Source: Rhizobiales bacterium dw_265
Lineage (GTDB): Bacteria > Pseudomonadota > Alphaproteobacteria > Micropepsales > Micropepsaceae
NCBI GenBank assembly: GCA_018449595.1
Contig: JAAVUU010000001.1
Coordinates: forward strand, 558,001 to 622,000
Length of the DNA stretch: 64,000 nucleotides
Direction: 5' to 3'
The translations under genes were made by a program, and so were the position numbers. This document shows positions 43,326-52,700 of the stretch, piece by piece. Below the pieces are notes generated by a model, which saw only the letters and a program-made list of their open reading frames with translations, made no database searches and was not told where the DNA came from. How positions within the stretch are numbered: position 1 is the stretch's first letter; each line of letters opens with the position of its first letter.

Positions 43326-43621
43326 TGCGCGGCTGTCTTTCCTCTCTGGGCTGCATGGGATTGCTGTTGGCCTATGCCGCCTGCGGTACCGGCATCATGG
43401 CGGGCTTCTATCATGCCCTGCATGGCGGACCCGGCAGCGAGCGGCTGCTTACCATCCTGCCCTTCGACACCTATGCCCTGGAAGGCGAACTGCATCGCTG
43501 CCGCGATCTCGGTGTCGCCGCCTACAACGATATCCGCTGCGAGGTAGCCTGGAAGGAGGAGCGGGTTCGGGTCGAAGCCTGTCCCCAACCGGATGCGACG
43601 CGTGCCGCAGGGGAGCACTGA
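43325..43621 (+). CDS. trbK: TrbK-alt-like entry exclusion protein
   Basis: The 98-residue product has one N-terminal membrane segment (SSLGCMGLLLAYAACGTGIM) and a C-terminal RCRDLGVAAYNDIRCEVAWK pattern that recurs in TrbK-alt proteins. Entry exclusion proteins prevent a second transfer into a cell already carrying the element. It lies in the expected place between trbJ and trbL, with a one-base overlap to trbJ. Confidence 0.78.
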   Translation: MRGCLSSLGCMGLLLAYAACGTGIMAGFYHALHGGPGSERLLTILPFDTYALEGELHRCRDLGVAAYNDIRCEVAWKEERVRVEACPQPDATRAAGEH

Positions 43622-43624
43622 CCC

Positions 43625-44887
43625 GTGGGGGGCACCGGCGTCATCGACAGTTTCCTGGGGACGTTCACCCAGTATATCGATTCCGGCTTCGGCCTGGTGC
43701 AGGGCGATGTCCATTGGCTAGCGGGCGTCCTGATCGCCATCGACATCACGCTGGCCGGCCTTTTATGGGCTCTCGCCCCGGACGAGGACGTAATCGCCCG
43801 TCTGATCCGCAAGACACTTTATATAGGGCTGTTCGCCTACATCATCGGGAACTTCAATTCCCTGGCCCAGGTGATCTTCAATTCCTTCGCGGGATTGGGT
43901 CTGGAGGCCGGCGGGGGAACCCTCACCCAGGCGCAACTTCTGCAGCCGGGCCACTATGCCCAGATCGGGATCGATGCGGGCAAGCCGATCCTCGCCGCCA
44001 TCTCAAACCTCTCCGGCCTCACTAGCATCATCGCCAATGGAATCCAGATCGCCATCCTCTTCATCGCCTGGCTGATCCTGGTCCTCAGCTTCTTCATCAT
44101 CGCCATCCAGCTCTTCATCACCCTGATCGAGTTCAAACTCACCACCCTGGCCGGCTTCGTACTGGTACCCTTCGGCCTATTCGGCCGCACCGCCTTCCTG
44201 GCCGAGAAGGTGCTGGGCAACGTGGTCTCGTCGGGCATCAAGATCCTAATGCTGGCGGTGATCGTCGGCATCGGCTCGACCATCTTCGGCCAATACACCG
44301 CCGGCATGGCCGATCCGCCGACCATCCATGACGCCCTGACCGTGATCCTGGCCAGCCTCACCATGCTGGGCATCTCGATCTTCGGGCCCTCCATCGCCAA
44401 TAGCCTGATCGCCGGCGGCCCCCAGCTTGGTGCCGGCGCAGCAGTCGGCACGGGCCTTGTCGCAGCCGGCGTGGGCGCGGCCGCGACCGGCATGACCTTT
44501 GGCGGGGCTCGGGCGCTAGGAAATGCTGCCTCCGGCATCGGCCATTCGGCCGCCGCAGCGGCCGGCGGCGCTTCCGCCGCCTATCGATCAGGCGGCCTGC
44601 CCGCCGTCGCCAAGGCTGGAATGTCGGCGGCTGCCAGCCCCTTACGCAAAGCCGCAGCAGGTTTCTCACAGAGCTATAGCGCCGGCGCCCAGGCCGCCAC
44701 GCAGCGGCCCGCCCCTGGCGGCGGTCCGGTCAGCCCCGGCTCCGGCGGCTCGGCTCCCGCTTGGGCGAAGCGCATGCAGCGCACCCAGGCCATCGGCCAG
44801 GGCATCACCACCGCCGGCCAGGCCTTGCGCTCCGGCGACCAAGGTGGTGCCGGCCACGCCCCAGACCTTTCAGATGGAGAGTCCTGA
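43625..44887 (+). CDS. trbL: TrbL, polytopic transfer protein (VirB6 family)
   Basis: Starting at GTG 43625, the 420-residue protein begins VGGTGVIDSFLGTFTQYIDS and has several membrane segments (GVLIAIDITLAGLLWALAP; LYIGLFAYIIGNFNSLAQV; IAILFIAWLILVLSFFIIAI; ILMLAVIVGIGSTIFGQY). The C-terminal 120 residues are Ala/Gly/Pro-rich and likely disordered. It forms part of the inner membrane channel. Its stop overlaps trbF by one base. Confidence 0.9.
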   Translation: MGGTGVIDSFLGTFTQYIDSGFGLVQGDVHWLAGVLIAIDITLAGLLWALAPDEDVIARLIRKTLYIGLFAYIIGNFNSLAQVIFNSFAGLGLEAGGGTLTQAQLLQPGHYAQIGIDAGKPILAAISNLSGLTSIIANGIQIAILFIAWLILVLSFFIIAIQLFITLIEFKLTTLAGFVLVPFGLFGRTAFLAEKVLGNVVSSGIKILMLAVIVGIGSTIFGQYTAGMADPPTIHDALTVILASLTMLGISIFGPSIANSLIAGGPQLGAGAAVGTGLVAAGVGAAATGMTFGGARALGNAASGIGHSAAAAAGGASAAYRSGGLPAVAKAGMSAAASPLRKAAAGFSQSYSAGAQAATQRPAPGGGPVSPGSGGSAPAWAKRMQRTQAIGQGITTAGQALRSGDQGGAGHAPDLSDGES

Positions 44888-45573
44888 TGTTCCGACGCCC
44901 CGCCGTCCGCTATGGCGCCACGCCCGAGCCGGAGACGCCGTACCAACTTGCGCGGCAGATCTGGGACGACCGCATCGGCTCCTCCCGCGAGCAGGCCAAG
45001 AACTGGCGGCTTGCGTGCTTCACCGCGCTTCTCCTTTGCGGCGCCATGGCGGCCGGCTGGTACTGGCAGTCCGCCCGCGGCACCGTCGTCCCCTGGGTGG
45101 TCCAAATCGACAAGCTGGGCAACGTGGAAGCCTCCGGTCCCGCCACCTCCAATTACCACCCCACCGATCCGGTCATCGCGCGCGATCTCGCCGATGTGAT
45201 CACCGCGCTGCGCTCCGTCACCGAAGACAAGGTCCAAATGGGCGCCCAGTGGAAGCGCGCCTACAAGTTCTTCGACGCCAAGGGCCAACTCGTATTCAAT
45301 GACTATGCCCAGCGCAACGATCCCTTCAAGCGCGCCGGCGATGAACAGGTCTCCGTCGAGGTGACCAGCGTCGTGCGCGCTTCCGACCAGAGTTTCCGCA
45401 TCGCTTGGATCGAGCGGCATTTCACCGATGGCGCGCTCTCCGCCACTGAACATTGGAGCGCCATCGCCACCGTGGTGATCGACCCACCGCCCAAACCGGA
45501 TGGCGACACGCTCAACGTCAATCCCCTCGGCATCTACATCGATGCCCTCAACTGGTCCAAGGAGCTAAACTGA
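44887..45573 (+). CDS. trbF: TrbF, mating-pair protein (VirB8 family)
   Basis: The 228-residue protein has a cytoplasmic N-terminus (TPYQLARQIWDDRIGSSREQ), one membrane segment (LACFTALLLCGAMAAGWYW) and a periplasmic VirB8-like domain (VVPWVVQIDKLGNVEASGPA to VNPLGIYIDALNWSKEL). It is an assembly factor of the transfer channel. It overlaps trbL and trbG by one base each. Confidence 0.92.
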   Translation: MFRRPAVRYGATPEPETPYQLARQIWDDRIGSSREQAKNWRLACFTALLLCGAMAAGWYWQSARGTVVPWVVQIDKLGNVEASGPATSNYHPTDPVIARDLADVITALRSVTEDKVQMGAQWKRAYKFFDAKGQLVFNDYAQRNDPFKRAGDEQVSVEVTSVVRASDQSFRIAWIERHFTDGALSATEHWSAIATVVIDPPPKPDGDTLNVNPLGIYIDALNWSKELN

Positions 45574-46553
45574 TGCGTTTCTCTTCGCTTGTTCTTGCGC
45601 TCGCCGTAGCCGCCACGCTTGCCGGTTGTTCGACCTGGAAGCCGCCGGCGATCAAATATGACGACACGCCCGTCGCGGCCGTTGCCGATGCTCCGCCGCC
45701 CAGGCCGGTCCAGATCGTGGAAGTGCCCAAGCCCCTTCCCTTGCCGGACCAGCTCAAGCCCTTGCCCGAGGTCTCCGCGAGCGAACCGGCAGAACCACCG
45801 CGCGCCACGGTCGCACAGGCCAACAAGGAGGCCCGCATCGAACCCAGCCATGATGGATTTTTCAATGCGGTGCAGGTCTATCCTTTTTCGGACGGCGCTC
45901 TCTACCAGGTCTATGCCGCGCCGGGTGAGGTCACCGACATTGCGCTGGAAGCGGGCGAGCAATTGGTCGGCTCAGGTCCCGTCGCCGCCGGCGATACCGT
46001 GCGTTGGGTGATCGGCAATACCGAGAGCGGCACTGGTACGACGAAACGCACCCACATCCTGCTTAAGCCCACGCAAACAGGCCTCACCACCAATCTGGTC
46101 ATCAATACCGACCGGCGAACGTATCACCTGGAACTGCGCGCCGTGGACAAGACCTATATGGCGTCCGTGTCCTTCAACTATCCGCAAGATCAGCTGATCG
46201 CTCTGCGGGCCCAGAACAAGACCGCCGAGCAGATCGCGCCGGTGGTGACGGATGTGGACCTCAGCACGCTGCTGTTCCGCTATTCGATCGAGGGCGACAA
46301 TCCGCCCTGGCGCCCCTTGCGCGCCATGGACAATGGCCGGCAAGTCTTCATCCAGTTCCCTGCCGGAATCGCGCAAGGCGAGATGCCGCCGCTGATCGTG
46401 ATCGGCACGCAGGGCAACGACCAGATCCCGCGCTATCGCGTCAACGGCAACTACATGATCGTGGACAATCTCTTTGCCGCGGCCGAACTGCGGCTCGGCA
46501 CAGACCCGCAATCGATCGTGCGCATCGTCCGCACCGACGGAAAGACGCCGTGA
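45573..46553 (+). CDS. trbG: TrbG, outer-membrane-associated lipoprotein (VirB9 family)
   Basis: The 326-residue protein has a lipoprotein signal with LAGC and Cys19, a proline-rich linker, and a VirB9-like domain (GALYQVYAAPGEVTDIALEA; LRAVDKTYMASVSFNYPQD) ending in NGNYMIVDNLFAAAELRLG. It belongs to the core complex spanning the periplasm with TrbI. One-base overlaps on both sides (TGATG) indicate coupled translation. Confidence 0.93.
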   Translation: MRFSSLVLALAVAATLAGCSTWKPPAIKYDDTPVAAVADAPPPRPVQIVEVPKPLPLPDQLKPLPEVSASEPAEPPRATVAQANKEARIEPSHDGFFNAVQVYPFSDGALYQVYAAPGEVTDIALEAGEQLVGSGPVAAGDTVRWVIGNTESGTGTTKRTHILLKPTQTGLTTNLVINTDRRTYHLELRAVDKTYMASVSFNYPQDQLIALRAQNKTAEQIAPVVTDVDLSTLLFRYSIEGDNPPWRPLRAMDNGRQVFIQFPAGIAQGEMPPLIVIGTQGNDQIPRYRVNGNYMIVDNLFAAAELRLGTDPQSIVRIVRTDGKTP

Positions 46554-47788
46554 TGAGCGGCGATCCCAACAGCCAACCCCAAGCGTCCCAGCCCGACCAG
46601 CCCCAACCGTCGCAGCCGCAAACGCCGGGACCGGCGCCGGCCCATCCCAACGGCATGCGCCTTCGCGCAACGCCGCCGTCCGTCACGCGACTGTCCCGCC
46701 GCGTCCTGGTGGGTCTCGCCTCCGTCGCCATCGGGGGCATCGCCGTCGCGCTGGCGATCGCGCTCTGGCCTCATCCGCCGGCGGCGCCCAAAGAAGACAC
46801 GCACACCGCAAGCAACCTGTTGCCGGAAGCTGTGGCCGATCTGCCCAAGGATTACTCGCAGGTGCCGCAGGCTCCCAAGCTCGGCCCGCCACTGCCCGGT
46901 GACCTGGGCAAACCCATGCTGCAGGCGGGCGTGACGCCGCCGCCGATTGCCAGGCCGCAGACGCCGGAACAGCAGCGCGTCGCCCAGGAACGCGACGCCG
47001 CCCGCACGAGCCATCTGTTTGCGACGACCAACACGCCAACTGCGCCTGTCGCCGCGCCCGCCCCGTCGGTGCCCGCCCCACTGGCGGGGGATTCGCAGGC
47101 CTCTTCCGATCCGACCAGCACCGAGAATATGCAGGCGAATAAGATCGCCTTCGCCAACAGTGGCGGCGACCAGCAGAGTGTCAGCCCGGCCCGCATCGAA
47201 CGGCCGATCTCGCCTTACATTATTCAGACGGGATGGGTGATCAATGCGGCCCTAGCCAGGGGCACGAAATCCGACCTGCCGGGCGATATCCACGCCATGG
47301 TGACCGAGAATGTTTATGACAGTCCGACGGGGCGTTATTTGCTGATTCCGCAGGGCTCGATGCTCCACGGCCATTACAACAGCCAAGTGTCCTTCGGCCA
47401 AACCCGCACACAGATGGCCTGGACGAGACTGGAATTTCCCAACGGCGGTTCCATCAACCTTGGCCATCTTCCCGGCGCGGACGGCGAAGGTTATGCCGGC
47501 GTGGAAGACGGCGTCGATGAGCATTGGGATTCAATCTTCAAGGCGGCGGTTCTTTCCACTGTCCTGAGCGTGGGCGCTGAGGCAGGGACAAGCGATACCG
47601 AAAACAATCTGGCCCAGGCCATTCGCTCCGGCGCCTCCATGAGCATCAACCAGGCCGGTGAACAGATCGTGGAACGTAATCTCAATATCCAGCCCACCCT
47701 CACCGACCGATTTGGCCTGCCGGTCACGGTTTCGGTCGATCAGGATTTGGTTCTTGCGCCTTACGGCGAGCAGGAGGCGTCGCGATGA
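46553..47788 (+). CDS. trbI: TrbI, core channel protein (VirB10 family)
   Basis: The 411-residue protein has a proline/glutamine-rich N-terminus, one membrane segment (RVLVGLASVAIGGIAVALAI), a long disordered linker, and a VirB10 domain (ISPYIIQTGWVINAALARGT; VYDSPTGRYLLIPQGSMLHG; TRLEFPNGGSINLGHLPGAD). It links inner and outer membrane in the transfer channel. ATG 46553 overlaps the trbG stop; a GTG at 46550 is also in frame. Confidence 0.93.
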   Translation: MSGDPNSQPQASQPDQPQPSQPQTPGPAPAHPNGMRLRATPPSVTRLSRRVLVGLASVAIGGIAVALAIALWPHPPAAPKEDTHTASNLLPEAVADLPKDYSQVPQAPKLGPPLPGDLGKPMLQAGVTPPPIARPQTPEQQRVAQERDAARTSHLFATTNTPTAPVAAPAPSVPAPLAGDSQASSDPTSTENMQANKIAFANSGGDQQSVSPARIERPISPYIIQTGWVINAALARGTKSDLPGDIHAMVTENVYDSPTGRYLLIPQGSMLHGHYNSQVSFGQTRTQMAWTRLEFPNGGSINLGHLPGADGEGYAGVEDGVDEHWDSIFKAAVLSTVLSVGAEAGTSDTENNLAQAIRSGASMSINQAGEQIVERNLNIQPTLTDRFGLPVTVSVDQDLVLAPYGEQEASR

Positions 47789-48036
47789 GCAAGCTGAAAC
47801 TGGGCTTCGTGGAGACCGACAAATGGGTGCGCGTAACGGTCCGGCTGTCGCCGCAGACCTACCGCGATGTGGTCGCCTATGCCGCCGAACTCTCCAAGGA
47901 GACGGGACAGCCCGCGCTGGAGCCGGAAAAGCTCCTTCCCGTCATGGCGGAACATTTCATGGCCAGTGATCGCGGCTTCGCCAAGACCCGCCGCGCATCC
48001 TCCCCGCATGCGGCAGGCTCACAAAAGCCGTCGTGA
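47785..48036 (+). CDS. DUF2274 protein closing the trb operon
   Basis: The 83-residue protein begins MSKLKLGFVETDKWVRVTVR and continues LSPQTYRDVVAYAAELSKET, the DUF2274 pattern that regularly follows trbI. It is probably a small helical, ribbon-helix-helix-like protein. Its ATG overlaps the trbI stop by four bases. Its 3' end overlaps the convergent LysR gene by 18 bases. Confidence 0.88.
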   Translation: MSKLKLGFVETDKWVRVTVRLSPQTYRDVVAYAAELSKETGQPALEPEKLLPVMAEHFMASDRGFAKTRRASSPHAAGSQKPS

Positions 48037-48921
48037 CGCCGAAACCTCCTGCATGAAGCTGACAAAGCGGCCGACCACGGGGTCCTTGTTCTCGGGCACC
48101 CAAACCAGCTCCACCTCCAGTTCCGCATTGTCCTCGTCTATGGGTCGGAACACCACGCCCGGAACACGGACCTGCGCCTGGGCCTCCGTGACCAGCGTGA
48201 CCCCGAAGCCAGCGCCCACCAGGCCCAGGACCGATTGTTTGCTGGCGGCGTGACTGCCGAAGCGCGCGCCGCTTCCCAGGAAGCCGGCGTAATATTCGCG
48301 AGCAGTGTGACTATCCTCCCAGCCCTGGACCAGGAGGGTTTGCTCGCGCAGAGCCGCCCAGGTGAGGCGCTTGCGCCGGGCTAAGGGGTGGTCCTTGGGG
48401 AAGGCCACCAGCAACCGCTCACGATAGATCGGCTCCGCCACAGCATGCGGCCATAGCGTGTGCTTGGTCATCAAGGCGGCGTCGAGTTGCCGGTCCTCCA
48501 TCCCCTTGACGATATCCCGTTCATTGAGTTCATGGATCGTCAGATGGACGCCAGGATAGCGTTCTCGCCAAACCCGCAGAATACCTTGGAGCGGCTCTCC
48601 CACCGCGGGAAGCCGCACGGCCAGCCGAATACGTCCCACCTGGCCCAATCCGGCTCTACGAGCCGCCATGAGCAGATCGTCAAACTCGGCCAATATCCGC
48701 TTCACATGAATGATGATCTCCGCTCCTGCGGAGGTGGGGCGGATACTGTCGTGGTTGCGCTCAAAGACGGTGAAGCCCAGCTCTTCCTCGATGCGTTGGA
48801 TCCGCTTTCCCAGCGACCCAGCGTTGATTTCAAGGAACTCGGCCGCACGCACAAATCGGCCGCCGTCTGCGACGGCGAGCAAATAGCGCAGCGCCTCAAA
48901 ATCTATCGTGCTGTGTCGCAT
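48019..48921 (-). CDS. LysR-family regulator at the end of the trb operon
   Basis: From ATG 48921 the 300-residue protein has the LysR winged HTH (FEALRYLLAVADGGRFVRAA; FLEINAGSLGKRIQRIEEEL) and a substrate-binding domain (GRIRLAVRLPAVGEPLQGIL; VWRERYPGVHLTIHELNERD). A LysR gene of this kind, convergent to trbI-DUF2274, is typical of alphaproteobacterial Trb-type elements and may control transfer in response to an unknown ligand. AGGGCGG precedes the start. The frame is open to 49017 but the extension lacks the HTH. Confidence 0.9.
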   Translation of the reverse strand: MRHSTIDFEALRYLLAVADGGRFVRAAEFLEINAGSLGKRIQRIEEELGFTVFERNHDSIRPTSAGAEIIIHVKRILAEFDDLLMAARRAGLGQVGRIRLAVRLPAVGEPLQGILRVWRERYPGVHLTIHELNERDIVKGMEDRQLDAALMTKHTLWPHAVAEPIYRERLLVAFPKDHPLARRKRLTWAALREQTLLVQGWEDSHTAREYYAGFLGSGARFGSHAASKQSVLGLVGAGFGVTLVTEAQAQVRVPGVVFRPIDEDNAELEVELVWVPENKDPVVGRFVSFMQEVSASRRLL

Positions 48922-49090
48922 TCCGCCCTGTTTTATTGTTGTGGACTGTGAGCTACGCCTGCACTCTCCTTCGACCTTTCCACTGACCCCGGCATTCGGG
49001 ACCGCCAGCAACACCACTCACGCAATCAATCCGACACCGGGACTTTGGCTGGGCGGAGCCCTGCGCAAATTCCGCGACCCCTTTTCGCGA

Positions 49091-49723
49091 TCATTGGACC
49101 GTCACCGCCGCCGCCGGGGCGGCGCGCGCCAGCTTGAAATCGATCGTCGTCTCCTTCGCATCCAAGCCCGCGACAACGATGGGCGTTATGTCCATATCGG
49201 TATTTCCGGCGAGAATGGATTCACGGGCCTCCAGCAGACCGCAATGCTGTTGCCGGTACGCCGCGTTGATGATCGGCCGAAGGTCGGCGGAAATCCGAGC
49301 CACCACTGTCTGCCGCGTCGACTCCAATGCCCTACCGGCATCTGCAGCGTCACTGCGAAAATCCTGGAGTCGCTTCGCAAGATCGCGGCTGCGCTTCTGG
49401 TAGTCTGCGGCGGACAGAGTTTCCTTCTGGCTCTCTAGAAGCTGACCTTCGCTCGATATTGAGGCTTGCTCGGCGTTGAAGTGGCTTTGAACCTCATCCC
49501 GCATATGGCGATAGCGATCATTGGCCACCTTTCCGATCTTGGAATCGTCGATCACGGCTTGACGGCTGAGGATGCAGAGACCCGGTATGAGCGGTCCACC
49601 GTTTGCCATTTGCGTCTCCACTGGGACTGAGGCACCCGCCGACGCTACTGGCCAGTTGCTGGCCACCCACACAATACCCCCGGAGGCCACCGCGATCAGT
49701 GCATAGGAAATATAGGTGCGCAT
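49091..49723 (-). CDS. OmpH/Skp-like periplasmic chaperone
   Basis: The 210-residue protein has an N-terminal hydrophobic segment (YISYALIAVASGGIVWVAS), then LCILSRQAVIDDSKIGKVAN and long helices (DEVQSHFNAEQASISSEGQL; LSAADYQKRSRDLAKRLQDF), the pattern of OmpH/Skp chaperones. Skp holds outer membrane proteins in solution in the periplasm. It starts 15 bases after the TpsA stop, with GGGAG upstream, so it is the last gene of the secretion cluster and may be dedicated to the very long TpsA or to its TpsB pore. Confidence 0.8.
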   Translation of the reverse strand: MRTYISYALIAVASGGIVWVASNWPVASAGASVPVETQMANGGPLIPGLCILSRQAVIDDSKIGKVANDRYRHMRDEVQSHFNAEQASISSEGQLLESQKETLSAADYQKRSRDLAKRLQDFRSDAADAGRALESTRQTVVARISADLRPIINAAYRQQHCGLLEARESILAGNTDMDITPIVVAGLDAKETTIDFKLARAAPAAAVTVQ

Positions 49724-49738
49724 CAACTACTCCCTGCT

Positions 49739-52700
49739 TTAGTTCGCCTGTGGTGCGTTGCGCCTGCGGCGTTGGTCTTCCGTATCGGCATCGGCGCCGC
49801 CATAACCGATCACTTCGACCGTGAAAACCGATGGGAATTGCGCCGGAGGTGCTGGAGGCGCCGAAGTAGCTGCGCGGGTGGCCGCGCCCGACGCGTTCGA
49901 CGCCGCCGCCAGTGCTCCAATGTTGGGCGCGACAAAGACCGGCAGGCCAGTGGCCGTGCCGCCGAACGTGATATTGCCGGCATTGAGCACCGCGACGGCC
50001 GCGATGTTGATGTTGCCGGAAACCCGGATGCCAGCATCGCCGGCATCAACAAAACCATTCGGCGCGATAAGATCTACATCGGCTGGGGGTACATTGGGCA
50101 AAGTTTGCAACGTGCCAATGCCACCGCCCGTTGCTAGCCCCGCAAGATCGAGGAGAGGCGCGCCCGTGGTTGGATCAATGAGAAACCGTGTCGGAGGCGC
50201 AGACTGCAACGTCTTAGCCGCACTGCCCGCTGCAATGTTGCCGAGACTCGACCAGATGATTTCGTTGCCGCCCTCGAAGGTGAAAATTCGGGAGGTTCCG
50301 ACGGTCACATTGCCCTTTGTAAAGATGCTGACATTGCCGCCCTGAAGCGTGAGAATACCCTGATCCAGAGACTGCTTGTCACCAAGGTCAAATCCAACGA
50401 GGAGTTGTCCGCCCGGATCGAGAATATCAATATCGCCACCTGTGGAGGTTTTGATCTCGCGCGATGTGAGCGAGATGTCTCCGGCATAGGTCGTCGCTGG
50501 AAATAAGGCGTCAATCGCCTGGAAACCCTCGAAATAAACGCCAAACCCAGCGCTAGTTGGATCGTTATGGTCGCGTCCGGCGTCGCGCAGGACAAGATAG
50601 AACACGTCGAGCGCTAGTTTGGCTTTCTGTTCCGGAGTTAGACTCTGGAATGTAGTCCAGACTTGGCCATTGCTCTCGCCCTTCAGCCCCATAAGCTCCG
50701 CTAGGTCGGGCAGATATCGCGTGGCTTCGTCGCCCGCGGTCGAGGGATTGAGGAATTTGCTTGCAAAGACGTCTACGTCGAGCCCGCTCCCAGCCAAGCC
50801 AGATCCGGGCATAGCGCTTAACCCGCCGGCGGCAATAATCGTCGCGCCCTGGTCTGACGGGAGATAGGGATCGCGCGCGTTGCCAATGCTGACAAGGCCC
50901 ACCCCTGTTCCATCCGTGTTAGCAGCGCCGACGCCCAGATTAAGGTTGCGCCCCGCCAGCACTTCGATTGTCCCCGGACCGCCGACGGATATATCACCAG
51001 ACAAAGGAGCGCTGAGAACCGCAGCCACAAAATTACTGGGAAGGTTCGAGGCGTTAACCGCCTGCAATTGCGTTTGGCGATCCGGGCTGTTGAGGTCATA
51101 GGCAACGATGTCGCGGCCAGCCTGTACGATCGTCGTATCGTCGGGCGTGTTGTTTTGCAAATAGAGGGCAATGTCGAGAATGTCCTGCCCGGCCAATATC
51201 CGAGCCGGCTTTCCGGCCAACAGTGTCAGATCGGCAACGTCACCAGTTCCAGCATAGAAATATATCGGTGCCGGATCGTTCAGGTGCAGCAACCCGGGCG
51301 TGTGAAGGGCATCCTTGATAGCGGTGTTGGCATAGACGCCCGTGGTTGAGCCGGATTCTGCGAACAGCTGATTGAAGCTCGTCAGCGCAGCTGTGAGCTG
51401 TGCCGCCGTCGCCAATTGCAATGGGGTTCCGTCCGGGCCCGCTGGCACCAGGGGGTTCCCCGGATCGGGGACACTGCTCGGATTGGCGTCAGACAGATTG
51501 AACTTTGCGCTCGCATAACTCTGTAGCGATTGGCCGCTAAGGGTAATGAAGCCCGCCGCTTGGTAGCCGTTGATGGAGCCAGCTGCCTCCAGGTTCACTG
51601 TGCCAGTCGCCGATGGCGCGAGAGTGAAATTTCCCAGCGGATTTATGTCGCCGCTAAATGCAGTGACTTTGAGCGTCGCGGGCATCAGCCCGACCAGGCT
51701 CCCGTAAACCGCTCCGCTGGCCGACGCGTCGGTTAAGCGCAACCACGGCCGAACCGTCGAAACCGAGTGATTGTTTGAGTTGCTGACATACCCTTGCACG
51801 TTGGTGATCCAAGTCGTCAGTGAACCGGCACTTGCCGTCGCGCTTCTCAGGTCAACGTCGCCACCAAGAGAAGACACCGAAACTGTGTCGTCGGAACCGT
51901 AAGTGCTGAAATAGCTCCGGTCGCCATAGCCATTGTTTTCGCCGGCAGGCAACAAGAATGGATTGGCCACGGGCCCAAGCAGAACATCGCCATTGGCTGA
52001 AACATTAAAGTCGCCTTGGCCCAAGAACAATGTTGTCGGCAGCCAAGTGTTGGGATCATTTGATAGGTTGAGCTGGCCAGTGTTGAGAAGGCCCAACGCC
52101 GTGCGGGTGGCATTTGTCGTGATATCGCCCCCGGCCGAAAGGGTGCCCTGGCCCTTTTCGACGTAATAGACGCCGGCATTGATGTCGCGTCCGGCCGTCA
52201 CGCTCACGTCGCCGCCACCATACTCGAATAGGGGCTGATCCGCCGCATTGTTGTCGACCACGCTGCCAGATGCCGTGATGGTGGTCGTTTGATAGGGAGA
52301 CCATGCATCGGTTGGCGCTACCGCATCCACATTCTTGACGTCGCGACCGGCATGCAGGGTGACATTGCCCCCGCCCAATGCGCCGACGCCCTCGAAGAAG
52401 TTACTATAGTCCACCCACCAGGCGGTCGACCCGCGATCCAGATTGTTGGTCGGCGCAAACACGCCGCCCTGAAGATTGTCACGGTGATACAGCCAGTTCG
52501 ACGGCAGCTCCTGCGTGGAATCGTCGGCGCCGTTGGACAAATGGATGATGTCTTCGCCAGCGGTGATGGAGACGTTTCCGCCATTGGACGCAAACTGCGC
52601 GGGATAAGCCGGGCCGATCGTGCTGCCCAGCGTGTTGGTCGCGCTGTTCACGAACGCCGTATTGGGGGTGTCAAAGGAGTAAGCGGAGTTACCGTCGGTG